The position numbers and the translations under genes are program-made. Of a stretch of DNA of 64,000 nucleotides, positions 9,485 through 19,197 are shown one piece after another. Below the pieces are notes generated by a model. That model ran no database searches. It saw only the letters and a program-made list of their open reading frames with translations, and was not told the DNA's origin. Position 1 is the stretch's first letter. Every line of letters starts with the position of its first letter. Source of the stretch: Pluralibacter gergoviae ATCC 33028 = NBRC 105706 (GTDB lineage Bacteria; Pseudomonadota; Gammaproteobacteria; Enterobacterales; Enterobacteriaceae); assembly GCF_001598855.1 (NCBI RefSeq), contig NZ_BCZS01000001.1, forward strand, positions 372,001 to 436,000. The letters run 5' to 3'.

Positions 9485-10651
9485 ATGAAAATAACCATCT
9501 CCGGCACAGGCTATGTCGGCCTGTCCAACGGCGTACTGATCGCCCAGCACCACGAAGTGGTCGCTCTCGACATCGTGCAGTCGAAAGTCGATCTCCTGAA
9601 TCAGAAAAAATCGCCGATTGTCGATAAAGAAATTGAGGAGTATCTGGCCAGCAGGCCGCTTAATTTCCGCGCCACCACGGATAAGCAGGACGCCTACCGC
9701 GATGCTGACTTTGTGATCATCGCCACGCCAACGGACTACGATCCGAAAACCAACTACTTCAACACAGCTTCCGTTGAAGCGGTGATCCGCGACGTGACTG
9801 AGATTAATCCGTCTGCAGTAATGATTATCAAGTCAACCGTACCCGTCGGCTTTACGCAGAACATGAAGGAGAAGCTGGGCATCACTAACCTGATCTTCTC
9901 CCCGGAGTTCCTGCGCGAGGGCAAGGCGCTGTACGACAACCTGCATCCTTCCCGCATCGTGATCGGCGAGCGTTCCGAGCGTGCGGAGCGCTTTGCCGCG
10001 CTGCTGAAAGAGGGGGCCATTAAGCAGGATATCCCGACGCTGTTCACCGACTCGACCGAAGCCGAGGCCATCAAGCTGTTCGCCAATACCTACCTTGCGC
10101 TGCGCGTGGCCTATTTTAACGAGCTGGACAGCTACGCGGAAAGCCTGGGCCTCAACACCCGGCAGATCATTGAGGGCGTGGGGCTCGATCCGCGTATCGG
10201 CAGCCACTACAACAATCCGTCGTTCGGCTACGGCGGCTACTGTCTGCCGAAAGACACCAAGCAGCTGCTGGCCAACTATGACTCGGTGCCGAATAACATT
10301 ATCGGCGCCATCGTCGACGCCAACCGCACCCGCAAGGACTTCATCGCCGAACGGATCCTCGCCCGCAATCCGAAAGTGGTCGGCATCTATCGCCTGATCA
10401 TGAAGAGCGGCTCCGACAACTTCCGCGCCTCTTCCATTCAGGGCATCATGAAGCGCATCAAAGCCAAGGGTATTCCGGTCATCATCTATGAGCCGGTGAT
10501 GAAAGAGGACACCTTCTTTAATTCGCAGGTGATCCGCGACTTCGATGCCTTTAAGCAGCAGGCCGACGTCATCATCTCCAACCGCATGGCTGACGAGCTC
10601 TCCGACGTGGCAGACAAAGTCTACACCCGCGATCTGTTCGGCAGCGACTGA
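9485..10651 (+). CDS. ugd: UDP-glucose 6-dehydrogenase
   Basis: Ugd oxidises UDP-glucose to UDP-glucuronate using two NAD+. The 388-residue protein shows the Rossmann motif [10 protein letters not shown] at residues 7-16 and the catalytic cysteine (Cys253) in [13 protein letters not shown]. The glucuronate feeds acidic capsule and lipid A aminoarabinose pathways. It has its own 5' region after the rmlC terminator and its own terminator downstream. The gene has chromosomal base composition. Here ugd precedes gnd, whereas in E. coli K-12 gnd precedes ugd. Confidence 0.96.
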   Translation: MKITISGTGYVGLSNGVLIAQHHEVVALDIVQSKVDLLNQKKSPIVDKEIEEYLASRPLNFRATTDKQDAYRDADFVIIATPTDYDPKTNYFNTASVEAVIRDVTEINPSAVMIIKSTVPVGFTQNMKEKLGITNLIFSPEFLREGKALYDNLHPSRIVIGERSERAERFAALLKEGAIKQDIPTLFTDSTEAEAIKLFANTYLALRVAYFNELDSYAESLGLNTRQIIEGVGLDPRIGSHYNNPSFGYGGYCLPKDTKQLLANYDSVPNNIIGAIVDANRTRKDFIAERILARNPKVVGIYRLIMKSGSDNFRASSIQGIMKRIKAKGIPVIIYEPVMKEDTFFNSQVIRDFDAFKQQADVIISNRMADELSDVADKVYTRDLFGSD

Positions 10652-10678
10652 CCGCTCCCCGGTGGTATTCCGCCGCCC

Positions 10679-10720
10679 GCGCAGCGCGGTATAAGCCTTG
10701 CTTACCTCGCTGCGCTTTTT
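10679..10720 (+). terminator. Rho-independent terminator after ugd
   Basis: GCGCAGCG at 10679-10686 pairs with CGCTGCGC at 10708-10715 and is followed by five T. The inner part (GGTATAAG against CTTACC) extends the stem imperfectly. Confidence 0.75.
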
Positions 10721-10884
10721 CCCTCCGGCAAAAGCTTAAAACCCGCGCTAAAATCAATGAAATTAGGCAATCAGTGTGACTTAGATCAGCAAATACTATT
10801 CATTTTACCTCTGACTGAGTTAACATCTAAGCCACATTCCAGACCGCATCGAATCGCGGTGAAAACACCTGACAGGAGTATGTA

Positions 10885-12291
10885 ATGTCCAAGCAACAGA
10901 TCGGCGTCGTTGGTATGGCTGTGATGGGGCGTAACCTGGCGCTCAACATTGAAAGCCGCGGTTATACTGTCTCCATCTTTAACCGTTCGCGCGAAAAAAC
11001 CGAAGAAGTGGTCGCCGAAAATCCGGGCAAAAAACTGGCCCCATACTACACGGTGCAGGAGTTCGTTGAGTCGCTGGAAACCCCGCGTCGCATCCTGTTA
11101 ATGGTGAAGGCCGGCGCGGGCACCGATGCCGCGATTGAGTCCCTCAAGCCGTACCTGGAAAAAGGCGACATCATCATTGACGGTGGCAACACCTTCTATC
11201 AGGACACCATTCGCCGCAACCGCGAACTGTCTGAAGACGGCTTCAACTTCATCGGCACCGGCGTTTCCGGCGGTGAAGAGGGCGCACTGAAGGGCCCGTC
11301 CATTATGCCCGGCGGCCAGAAGCACGCCTACGAGCTGGTGGCCCCGATCCTGACCAAAATTGCTGCCGTCGCCGAAGACGGCGAACCGTGCGTGACCTAT
11401 ATCGGTCCAGACGGCGCTGGCCATTACGTGAAGATGGTGCACAACGGTATCGAGTACGGCGACATGCAGCTGATTGCCGAAGCATACTCCCTGCTGAAGG
11501 GCGGCCTGAACCTTTCCAACGAAGAGCTGGCGCAGGTCTTCAGCGAGTGGAACAAGGGCGAGCTGAACAGCTATCTGATCGATATCACCAAGGATATCTT
11601 CACCAAGAAAGACGAAGAGGGTAAGTACCTTGTCGACGTCATTCTTGACGAAGCCGCCAACAAAGGCACCGGTAAGTGGACCAGCCAGAGCTCGCTGGAT
11701 CTCGGCGAACCGCTGTCGCTGATCACCGAATCCGTGTTTGCGCGCTACATCTCTTCCCTGAAATCACAGCGCGTTGCTGCCTCTAAAGTCCTCAGCGGTC
11801 CGCAGGCCAAGCCGGCCGGCGACAAGAAAGATTTCATCGAGAAAGTTCGCCGCGCGCTGTATCTCGGCAAAATCGTCTCCTACGCGCAGGGCTTCTCTCA
11901 GCTGCGCGCGGCGTCTGACGAAAACAACTGGGATCTGCACTACGGCGAAATCGCCAAAATCTTCCGCGCCGGCTGCATCATCCGCGCCCAGTTCCTGCAG
12001 AAGATCACCGATGCCTATGCCGAAAACAAAGATATCGCCAACCTGCTGCTGGCACCGTACTTCAAGAAAATTGCCGACGATTACCAGCAGGCGCTGCGCG
12101 ACGTGGTTGCCTATGCCGTGCAGAACGGTATCCCGGTTCCGACCTTCTCTGCGGCCGTTGCCTACTACGACAGCTACCGCGCAGAAGTGCTGCCGGCTAA
12201 CCTGATCCAGGCCCAGCGCGACTACTTCGGGGCGCATACCTACAAGCGTACCGATAAGGAAGGCGTGTTCCATACGGAGTGGCTGGATTAA
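10885..12291 (+). CDS. gnd: 6-phosphogluconate dehydrogenase (decarboxylating)
   Basis: Gnd is the oxidative pentose-phosphate enzyme converting 6-phosphogluconate to ribulose-5-phosphate with NADPH. The 468-residue protein has the usual length. It shows [17 protein letters not shown], the substrate site [20 protein letters not shown], and the catalytic lysine region [23 protein letters not shown] precedes the ATG. gnd is a housekeeping gene embedded in surface-polysaccharide loci and is known for frequent recombination together with them. Here it separates two Wzx/Wzy loci. Confidence 0.97.
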   Translation: MSKQQIGVVGMAVMGRNLALNIESRGYTVSIFNRSREKTEEVVAENPGKKLAPYYTVQEFVESLETPRRILLMVKAGAGTDAAIESLKPYLEKGDIIIDGGNTFYQDTIRRNRELSEDGFNFIGTGVSGGEEGALKGPSIMPGGQKHAYELVAPILTKIAAVAEDGEPCVTYIGPDGAGHYVKMVHNGIEYGDMQLIAEAYSLLKGGLNLSNEELAQVFSEWNKGELNSYLIDITKDIFTKKDEEGKYLVDVILDEAANKGTGKWTSQSSLDLGEPLSLITESVFARYISSLKSQRVAASKVLSGPQAKPAGDKKDFIEKVRRALYLGKIVSYAQGFSQLRAASDENNWDLHYGEIAKIFRAGCIIRAQFLQKITDAYAENKDIANLLLAPYFKKIADDYQQALRDVVAYAVQNGIPVPTFSAAVAYYDSYRAEVLPANLIQAQRDYFGAHTYKRTDKEGVFHTEWLD

Positions 12292-12314
12292 GCTTGACTG
12301 GATAAAAAACAATC

Positions 12315-12345
12315 AAAAATCCCGGCTTTGCCGGGATTTTTATAT
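12315..12345 (+). terminator. Rho-independent terminator after gnd
   Basis: AAAAATCCCGG pairs with CCGGGATTTTT around a 5-base loop, 24 bp after the gnd stop, with a T-rich tail. It is clear-cut on both strands. Confidence 0.9.
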
Positions 12346-13166
12346 TTGTAACTTATTGTTTTTAATTAGATATATGCTTCATGCACAAGCGAGTCTTGAA
12401 TGACTTAAAATAGTGTTGTTTTTATATGTGACATAACATTTAGAAATGCAAAAGATATATTATCGATTTTCATAAAAAACAGTGTGTTAAATCATACCTA
12501 CGGAGCGCGGGCTAAAAAATTCTCGTCGGTAATGGCTTGTCTTAGGTGATGTTTAAGACCACAATAGCCGACTGTATTTACCAGTGCCATCTCGTGGCTG
12601 ATGTTATATGGATGATAACTATACTATTAAAGCATTCTGGTAGCTGTCGAGCCAGGGGCGGTAGCGTGTCCGAAAAGGATTTGATGCATTTCTTATGATT
12701 AATTAGCATCAATAGATCGATGGATGAAGCATGATTGGTCAAGTGACATTTGACTGAGCAAGATACTTTTTTGAAGTTTCTTTGGGTTGAATCATCGATA
12801 GTAAGTGCATAGTTATTGACGAGAGAAGCATAAACATGCAATCTATGCAGCTCTCATATTAACTACTGATATAATTCCCATTATGGATATTGTGAGCAAA
12901 AGGAAGTATATCTTTATAAATCATCATACAGTTTATAAAGTTTAAATAAAGGATGGTCATAAAATTAAGGAACGATACTGACTCTATTATCAGTTTAGTT
13001 AAAGTGGATGTGCTCATTTTTAATTACTTTCATTCAATCGCTCGAAAAACTTACTATTATTTCTGAATCCTTTTACTTTACAGTTTTGATATTTTTTACA
13101 TAGAGTAACAGCTTTGTTTTTTTAATTGTAATTTAGTATAACTAACAACAGTGATATCAACAAATT
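12346..13166 (+). other. 820-bp AT-rich non-coding leader of the second polysaccharide locus
   Basis: There is no convincing gene here. The longest open frame (12578-12841, minus strand, 87 residues) lacks a ribosome site and covers the JUMPstart element. The region contains the JUMPstart/ops element at 12630-12668, then about 500 bp of AT-rich sequence up to the wzx start. It is probably the promoter and long untranslated leader of the wzx-wzy-glycosyltransferase operon. No promoter could be placed with confidence. Confidence 0.6.
12630..12668 (+). promoter_or_regulatory. JUMPstart element with ops (RfaH recruitment site)
   Basis: The 39 bp match the enterobacterial JUMPstart consensus closely. 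They include TCTGGTAGCTGT, then AGCCAGGGGCGGTAGCGTG at the 3' end. The ops core GGCGGTAGCGT spans 12657-12667. In E. coli this element pauses RNA polymerase and loads the antiterminator RfaH, which allows transcription of long, AT-rich, Rho-sensitive polysaccharide operons. Its orientation is correct for the genes at 13167-19053. Its presence downstream of gnd marks that locus as an independent operon. Confidence 0.92.
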
Positions 13167-14504
13167 ATGGCAATAAGTAAAACTAAACAATTTGTAGCAG
13201 GTATTATTAATCAAGCATCTAATATTATTGTACCATTTATCATAACCTTTATAGCATTGAATCAGTTACCTAAAGAGTTAGGCAGTGTGTGGTTAATATT
13301 TTTATCCATGGTTGTTTTAGTTATTCTTTTTGACTTCGGTTTGTCACCAACGATAATACGAAATGTAAGCTATGTTATAGCTGGTGCTCGTAAGTTGGCT
13401 AAAAATAATATTGATGAAATCGATTTTAGCGATAGCATATCCTATGGCTTATTGAAAAGGTTGGTTAATGATACACGGGGTTTATATAAGAAATTATCCA
13501 TTATAGCAAGTATCATAATACTTGTTTTTGGTAGTGTATATTTTTACTATATTTCTCCGGCCAATATTGTGATTGAAACTGTAATGTCATGGATATTGTT
13601 TGGTATGGGGCTTCTCTTAAGTTTCTATTATCTTTATTATACGCCAATGCTCAGTGGGTTAGGGGAAATACACCTTGCTAATATTGCAAATACGATTGGC
13701 AGAATAACGTGGTTACTACTGGTCATTATAAGTGTACCCTTTAAATTGTCATTATTAAGCATTTCTGGTTTTTTCCTGATTTCTGTGATCGTTATTAGAA
13801 TATTTAGTTCTTATTTTTTTAATCGGAATGAACACATCAGGGCTATGGCGGATATACCCGAAGATCCTGTATCAACAATACCGTACATTTCAGGTAGTGC
13901 AATAAAACTTGGCATTGCGACCTTAGGCGGTTTTTTAATAAATCGCTCAACTGTCATTATTGCCGGAATGGTATTAAGTTTGACATTAGCTGGTCAATTT
14001 ACTTTTACAATGCAAATTTTTTTGGCTATCATGTCAGTAAGCAATGTTTATCTTGCAATGCAAATACCAAGTCTGTCTCAATTAGTGATAAAGAAGGATA
14101 CTGAGTTACTTAAAAAAGAAATATCTAAAGTAATTCTTTTTTCAATCTCTCTATACGTTTTGGGTGTACTCACCTTCTTGCTTAGCGCTGACTTTATTGT
14201 GAGTCTTACTCGAGTTAAGGTCGGGTTTTTAGAACACAAATATATCATTATAATGAGCCTGATGTTTTTATTAGATCTGAACCACAACGTTTGTGCGTCA
14301 ATTTTGACTGTAAATAATAAGATCCCCTTTGTTGTTCCTGTTTTAGTATCAGGTTTTTTAATTGTTATTACAGCTCTAATATTAGTAGGGCCACTCCACT
14401 TAGGGGTTGCTGGGTTGATTATGGCTCAAGGTATTGTCCAGATATGTTATAATAATTGGAAATGGCCTTTGATGATTTATAAGGATTTCTATACAAAGAG
14501 TTGA
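13167..14504 (+). CDS. wzx: Wzx-type O-unit flippase, second locus
   Basis: This is a 445-residue membrane protein of the polysaccharide-transport (MOP) superfamily with about twelve hydrophobic helices. It begins with an amphipathic stretch and TM1 (FVAGIINQASNIIVPFIITF). It is the first gene after the JUMPstart element. It shows no obvious resemblance to the flippase at 4499 beyond the shared fold. It would translocate the lipid-linked repeat unit made by the two glycosyltransferases downstream. It is strongly AT-rich, and the ribosome site before the ATG is weak. Confidence 0.85.
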   Translation: MAISKTKQFVAGIINQASNIIVPFIITFIALNQLPKELGSVWLIFLSMVVLVILFDFGLSPTIIRNVSYVIAGARKLAKNNIDEIDFSDSISYGLLKRLVNDTRGLYKKLSIIASIIILVFGSVYFYYISPANIVIETVMSWILFGMGLLLSFYYLYYTPMLSGLGEIHLANIANTIGRITWLLLVIISVPFKLSLLSISGFFLISVIVIRIFSSYFFNRNEHIRAMADIPEDPVSTIPYISGSAIKLGIATLGGFLINRSTVIIAGMVLSLTLAGQFTFTMQIFLAIMSVSNVYLAMQIPSLSQLVIKKDTELLKKEISKVILFSISLYVLGVLTFLLSADFIVSLTRVKVGFLEHKYIIIMSLMFLLDLNHNVCASILTVNNKIPFVVPVLVSGFLIVITALILVGPLHLGVAGLIMAQGIVQICYNNWKWPLMIYKDFYTKS

Positions 14505-14622
14505 ATATTACTGGAGCGACAATCACAATATTATGATTTAATTATATTATAATGAATTTTGAATCAGGCGGTTGTAATTTTATCGTTTTAAATGCTTTCT
14601 ATAATAATCAATAGGATTAAAA

Positions 14623-15747
14623 TTGGCTAGAGTAATCATTTTAGCACTAATGTTGATATCAGCTAATCCTTATTACCTTGGTTCTATTGCGTATGCTGCA
14701 GTTATTGCATTAGTTTTTTATAATGTCTTTACAACGAAATATTCCCATCAAAGGTTATTGGCTTTACTATTATTCATATCATACTATATTATAAATTTTA
14801 TTTACGTTTTTTCACAAAAGGCAGAGTTTGATCCTGTTGTATTGAATTTCTTTGTTCAGATGCTTTTTTTATTAACTGTAAACTATTCCAATATTTCATT
14901 ATTTCGTACCTTATACTTTTCAATGCAGCTACAGGTGGGTCTTTCTGTCCTTCTTGGATTAGTCGGATTCATGACCGGTGGGGGGGCAATGTTTGTTGAT
15001 GCTGGTTCAGCTAAAGGTTTTAGCGGTTTCTACGCACTTACAGGACTTTTCGCTACACCACAATTATTATCCAGCGTAAGTTTAGCGGTAGTATTGTTCA
15101 GTAAAACCTTTACTAAAAAAATAACGCTATTTCCTTTTTTTAATTTTATGTCTGCTTTGTCGTATATCACTATGTTGGTTTCGTTAAATCGCATTAACTT
15201 ATTAGGTGTTATTGCATTAAAATTTTTGGCATGGTTTAAGGATAGAAAAGACAAACATATTTTAATATTCCTACTTCCTCTATTAATAATGTTATTGTTT
15301 TTTATTTTATTAAGTGTAATTGATCTTAGAAGTGTTGATTTGCAAACTATTAATAGCAGATTAGCTCTTTTTTCTGGAGTTTTGTCTACGATAGACCTGA
15401 GCTCCATATGGCAATTAATATTTGGTTCATTTTCTAAAATTCATTTTTATCTTAGAGAATATATTGTTGATATTTACTATGTGGAAAATGGATTTCTTTT
15501 TTTATTTAAGTATTTTGGCTCGTTAGGCCTTCTGATCTATTTTTCTATAGCTATTTTTTTTGTGGTTTATTTATATAAAAAAAATATGTCAATTTTAGCA
15601 TTATATACATTTTTTTATCTTTTTATTGTTCAAAATTTCACTAATGAATATGTTTCATTTGTGTTTCCACAGATATTAAGTTTGATAATTTTTAGGTCAT
15701 TAAATTTCCCTAACAAATATAAATCATACGCTCATGAGGGAGCTTAA
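14623..15747 (+). CDS. wzy: Wzy-type O-antigen polymerase, second locus
   Basis: This 374-residue, highly hydrophobic protein has about ten to eleven predicted helices and a periplasmic loop. A conserved-looking VSLNRINLLGVIALK segment lies near residue 190 and YYVENGFLFLFKYFG near 290. Position between a flippase and glycosyltransferases, and the topology, support the polymerase call. The start taken is TTG 14623 after AGGA. An in-frame ATG at 14650 would remove nine residues. It is very AT-rich, as is typical for wzy. Confidence 0.8.
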   Translation: MARVIILALMLISANPYYLGSIAYAAVIALVFYNVFTTKYSHQRLLALLLFISYYIINFIYVFSQKAEFDPVVLNFFVQMLFLLTVNYSNISLFRTLYFSMQLQVGLSVLLGLVGFMTGGGAMFVDAGSAKGFSGFYALTGLFATPQLLSSVSLAVVLFSKTFTKKITLFPFFNFMSALSYITMLVSLNRINLLGVIALKFLAWFKDRKDKHILIFLLPLLIMLLFFILLSVIDLRSVDLQTINSRLALFSGVLSTIDLSSIWQLIFGSFSKIHFYLREYIVDIYYVENGFLFLFKYFGSLGLLIYFSIAIFFVVYLYKKNMSILALYTFFYLFIVQNFTNEYVSFVFPQILSLIIFRSLNFPNKYKSYAHEGA

Positions 15748-15752
15748 TTGTT

Positions 15753-16871
15753 GTGAAAAAAATAGCATTTTTCCATCCTGTTGATGATTACTACGGAGCA
15801 AGTAAAATTCTTGCATATATTCTTTTATTTTTATCCAAAGAGTATCAATGTGATGTTTATCTTCCTAAAGTGACTGGTTCATTAAAATCAATGACTGCCG
15901 ACGCGGGAAATATTAATTTTATAGAGTTTAACGAATTACCTTTAGCTCATAGAGGTATGTATAATCTCTCAGGGCTATTAAAGTGGTTTAAATACGATAT
16001 ACAAACTTTCTTTTTACTTAGAAAAATTAAGAAACAATATGTTTTTATTTATATTAATACAGTTGCATTATTTAGTGTTTCTTTTTTATGCAGAATTCTC
16101 AATATAAAAAATATAGTACATTGCCATGAATATCTAAAAGGATCTATTTATGGTAAATTAATTCGTTTGTTAGTTAATTTTTCGGCCAATGATGTGATTA
16201 GTGTCTCAAAGCATGTAGCATCATATATTGGAAAAAATAGTTTAATAATACATAATGGTATCCCTGATATTAAAATTACAGAGAATATCCAACCTTACAA
16301 AGGTGCGGATGATAAAATTAACTTTGCGATTGTCGGTAGAGTGATGCCTGAAAAAGGACAATGGTTCTTGCTTGATGCGCTTAATTTGCTTGAAAAGGAC
16401 ATCACAGATAAAATTAAAATCCATATCTATGGTGATGCTCCTCCGACAAGGGCATATTTAATGCGAGACTTAAAAGAAAAGATCCTAGATTTACATCTCA
16501 GCGATCTCATTGTATTACATGGATTTGACTCAGATGCCTCGTCTAAAATCAAAGATGTTGATTGTTGTTTAATCCCATCACTAATGGCTGACCCATTTCC
16601 AACAACAGTTCTTGAAGCAATGAGGGTGGGGAAGGTAATCATTACCACTAGCAATGGTGGCGCGAAAGAGATTATTCTTGATGGTGTTAATGGATTCATT
16701 ATTGAGCCTAATGATTTAAATGAATTCGCGTCAACTCTTCGTAAGGTTGCAAGCCTTTCAAAACAACAAATGAATTTGATGGGTGAGGCAGCACGTGGTA
16801 CTTTTCTCGAAAATTATACAGTAGAAAAATTCCAATTACGTTTTAATAATGTTATAAGAAAATATATTTAA
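15753..16871 (+). CDS. Glycosyltransferase family 4 (GT-B fold), second locus
   Basis: This is a 372-residue cytosolic or membrane-associated transferase. It has an N-terminal half with HCHEYLKGS and SVSKHVASYI. The GT4 C-terminal half has FAIVGRVMPEKGQ, where the nucleotide-sugar domain starts, and the E-x7-E type segment PFPTTVLEAM followed by NGGAKEII. It starts with GTG at 15753, only 5 bp after wzy, so it is probably translationally coupled. Donor and acceptor cannot be read from the sequence. It would add one sugar to the undecaprenyl-linked primer. Confidence 0.87.
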   Translation: MKKIAFFHPVDDYYGASKILAYILLFLSKEYQCDVYLPKVTGSLKSMTADAGNINFIEFNELPLAHRGMYNLSGLLKWFKYDIQTFFLLRKIKKQYVFIYINTVALFSVSFLCRILNIKNIVHCHEYLKGSIYGKLIRLLVNFSANDVISVSKHVASYIGKNSLIIHNGIPDIKITENIQPYKGADDKINFAIVGRVMPEKGQWFLLDALNLLEKDITDKIKIHIYGDAPPTRAYLMRDLKEKILDLHLSDLIVLHGFDSDASSKIKDVDCCLIPSLMADPFPTTVLEAMRVGKVIITTSNGGAKEIILDGVNGFIIEPNDLNEFASTLRKVASLSKQQMNLMGEAARGTFLENYTVEKFQLRFNNVIRKYI

Positions 16872-16887
16872 TCACTCAAGGTAAGCA

Positions 16888-17931
16888 ATGAAAAATGTAC
16901 ATATTATTGGCACGGTTGGAGTACCTGCGTGTTATGGTGGTTTTGAAACATTAGTCGATAATCTAATTGATACTGATGAAGTTTCTTTTACTGTATACTG
17001 CTCAGCAAAAATCTATAATTCTGAACAACAGTTAACAAGCTATAAAGGTGCAAAGTTAGTTTACTTACCATTCAATGCAAACGGGATAGCAAGTATTTCG
17101 TATGATATACTTTCTATGATTAGTGCTGGAATAAAGAAAGCAGATTGCATCCTTATTTTAGGTGTTTCAGGTTGTTTGTTTCTCCCATTCCTTCGCTTGT
17201 TCACGAAAGCATTAATTATCACAAATATTGATGGCCTGGAGTGGCGAAGAGATAAATGGAGTTTACCAATAAAATATTTTTTGAAAATATCGGAGAAAAC
17301 CGCCGTGCGTCATTCTGATATTGTTGTTTCAGATAATCAAGCTATTGCAGAATATGTTAAGAATGAGTATAGCAGAGATAGTAAAGTAATTGCATATGGA
17401 GGGGACCATGCGATCTGTAATGGTGTTGCCCATGATGACAAGGGTTATGGATTAACTGTGTGCAGAATTGAACCAGAAAATAATATTTCGATGATTCTTG
17501 AAGCCTTTAGTAAAATAAAAGAAAGCATTATCATTGTTGGCAATTGGGAATATAGTGAATATGGTAGAAAAATAAGGCAATCATACCAAATGTATGAAAA
17601 TATAAAAATGCTAGATCCAATTTATGACAAAGAAAAATTAGCAGAGATGAGAAGTCAATGTTCATTTTATATACATGGGCATTCGGCTGGAGGAACAAAT
17701 CCTTCACTCGTTGAGATGATGCATTTTTCTAAACCTATTTTATGTTTCGACTGTAATTACAATAGAGCCACAACTGAAAATAAAGCCATTTACTTTAAAG
17801 ATGTAAATACACTTGTCGCTGCTATTCAAGAGAAGGAGTTTTATGGCGTTTCTAATGAAGTAAAAGAAATCGCTAATAGAAGATATACTTGGAGTATTAT
17901 ACGAGAGCAATATCTGGAGCTTCTAAGGTGA
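16888..17931 (+). CDS. Glycosyltransferase with N-terminal DUF1972 domain, probable rhamnosyltransferase
   Basis: The protein (347 residues) opens with IIGTVGVPACYGGFETLVDN, the hallmark of the DUF1972 domain. This domain occurs in GT4-like transferases such as streptococcal and enterobacterial rhamnosyltransferases. The C-terminal half shows YIHGHSAGGTNPSLVEMM, the donor-binding region. It lies 16 bp after the previous transferase with an AAGGTAA ribosome site. The adjacent rmlBADC genes would provide dTDP-rhamnose, which fits the family, but the sugar assignment is inference. Confidence 0.85.
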   Translation: MKNVHIIGTVGVPACYGGFETLVDNLIDTDEVSFTVYCSAKIYNSEQQLTSYKGAKLVYLPFNANGIASISYDILSMISAGIKKADCILILGVSGCLFLPFLRLFTKALIITNIDGLEWRRDKWSLPIKYFLKISEKTAVRHSDIVVSDNQAIAEYVKNEYSRDSKVIAYGGDHAICNGVAHDDKGYGLTVCRIEPENNISMILEAFSKIKESIIIVGNWEYSEYGRKIRQSYQMYENIKMLDPIYDKEKLAEMRSQCSFYIHGHSAGGTNPSLVEMMHFSKPILCFDCNYNRATTENKAIYFKDVNTLVAAIQEKEFYGVSNEVKEIANRRYTWSIIREQYLELLR

Positions 17932-18060
17932 GAAGTGGCAGATTACTCATAGATATATAAAAACATTGTCCATTAACTTAAATTTAGTAGATGCTCTAAA
18001 TTTTGCAAAACTTTTATGATGGTTATTGCGAAGGTTTTTAATTGCAGGTGAGATTATATA

Positions 18061-19053
18061 ATGCTGAGTAACGATCGATTCAATGATAGAAACGAAAATT
18101 CGAATTCATTCGATTTGACTGATGTGTTTATTGAAGTTTGGCATCATAGAATCACTGTACTCTTAACGGTATTCGTAACATTAGTTCTAGCTACAGGCTA
18201 TATTTTTGTTGCTAAAGAAAAATGGATTTCTACGGCTATCGTTACTAGTCCAGATGCAGGGCAGATTTCTGGATACACTAATGCATTGAATGTAATGTAC
18301 GGTAATAATGCTCCAAAAATAAATGATGTTCAAAAAGCTTTCATTGAGCGCTTTGGTGCCGCTTTTTCGGCCTTATCCGAGGCCCTGGATAATCAAGAGG
18401 AGCGAGAAGAGCTTACTATAGAACCTGCTTTAAAGGACCAAAACGTTCCTCTTAAACTAACATATACGGGGAGGTCTGCTGAAGCAGCAAAACAAAAGCT
18501 AGCCGAATATATACAGCAAGTTGATGATACGGTTTCTAAAGGTCTTGAAGTGGATTTGGACTCATCTATTACTTCTCGTAAATCAGAACTTGAGCAGTCT
18601 TTAAGTACACTGAAACAAGTTGCTACCGAACAAAAGGAGTTAAGTCTCGCTCAAATTAGTCAAGCACTGATGGTAGCAGAGCAGTCAAATATCAAAATTC
18701 CTCAAGTGCAACAGATGGATCAGGTATCACAAGATACAATGTTTATGTTAGGTAGTGATGCTCTTTCATCCATGCTTAAAAATAAAGCATCGCGACCACT
18801 GCATTATCCTGACAGCTATTATCAAACTCGCCAATCACTTCTTGATGTCTCGAATTTAATCAAAGGTGAAAAGCAAGATGAAATTAAGGCAGATAATCTA
18901 CACTCCTATCGCTACGTAATGAAACCAACATTGCCAGTCCGCCGTGATAGTCCAAAACGGCCACTTATTTTTGTCTTAGCAGTGTTTTTAGGTCTGGTTA
19001 TTGGAACTGCTATAGTATTAGCACGTAATGCTTTTCGAGCTACTCGTCCATGA
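18061..19053 (+). CDS. wzz: O-antigen chain-length regulator Wzz
   Basis: Wzz is a polysaccharide co-polymerase in the inner membrane that sets the modal number of repeat units built by Wzy. The 330-residue protein has TM1 at about residues 32-52, a periplasmic domain with long coiled helices, and TM2 near 300-320. TM2 follows the proline-rich motif VRRDSPKRPL that is typical of the family. The C-terminal kinase domain of Wzc-type proteins is absent, so this is a chain-length regulator and not a capsule tyrosine kinase. It is the last gene before his, the same position as in E. coli. Composition is less AT-rich than the preceding cluster. Confidence 0.93.
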   Translation: MLSNDRFNDRNENSNSFDLTDVFIEVWHHRITVLLTVFVTLVLATGYIFVAKEKWISTAIVTSPDAGQISGYTNALNVMYGNNAPKINDVQKAFIERFGAAFSALSEALDNQEEREELTIEPALKDQNVPLKLTYTGRSAEAAKQKLAEYIQQVDDTVSKGLEVDLDSSITSRKSELEQSLSTLKQVATEQKELSLAQISQALMVAEQSNIKIPQVQQMDQVSQDTMFMLGSDALSSMLKNKASRPLHYPDSYYQTRQSLLDVSNLIKGEKQDEIKADNLHSYRYVMKPTLPVRRDSPKRPLIFVLAVFLGLVIGTAIVLARNAFRATRP

Positions 19054-19094
19054 TTCATTAAAGAACACAAAGCAATATAATATTTGAAAATATT

Positions 19095-19121
19095 ATTGGG
19101 CTATAGGGATTATAGCCCAAT
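19095..19121. terminator. Hairpin between wzz and hisI (probably bidirectional)
   Basis: ATTGGGCTATA pairs perfectly with TATAGCCCAAT around a 5-base loop. It lies between the convergent wzz and his operons. The flanks are A/T-rich but without a long T run, so termination strength is uncertain. Confidence 0.65.
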
Positions 19122-19197
19122 ACCGAAATTCTAATTAGTTATTGTAATGTTATAGAGCTAGTAACTCATAATCATCGAGCATTAAACTACTATAATG

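Noticed and set aside
12578..12841. 87-codon minus-strand frame in the gnd-wzx interval
   Set aside because: It has no ribosome site, no family and covers the JUMPstart element. It is an AT-rich chance frame.
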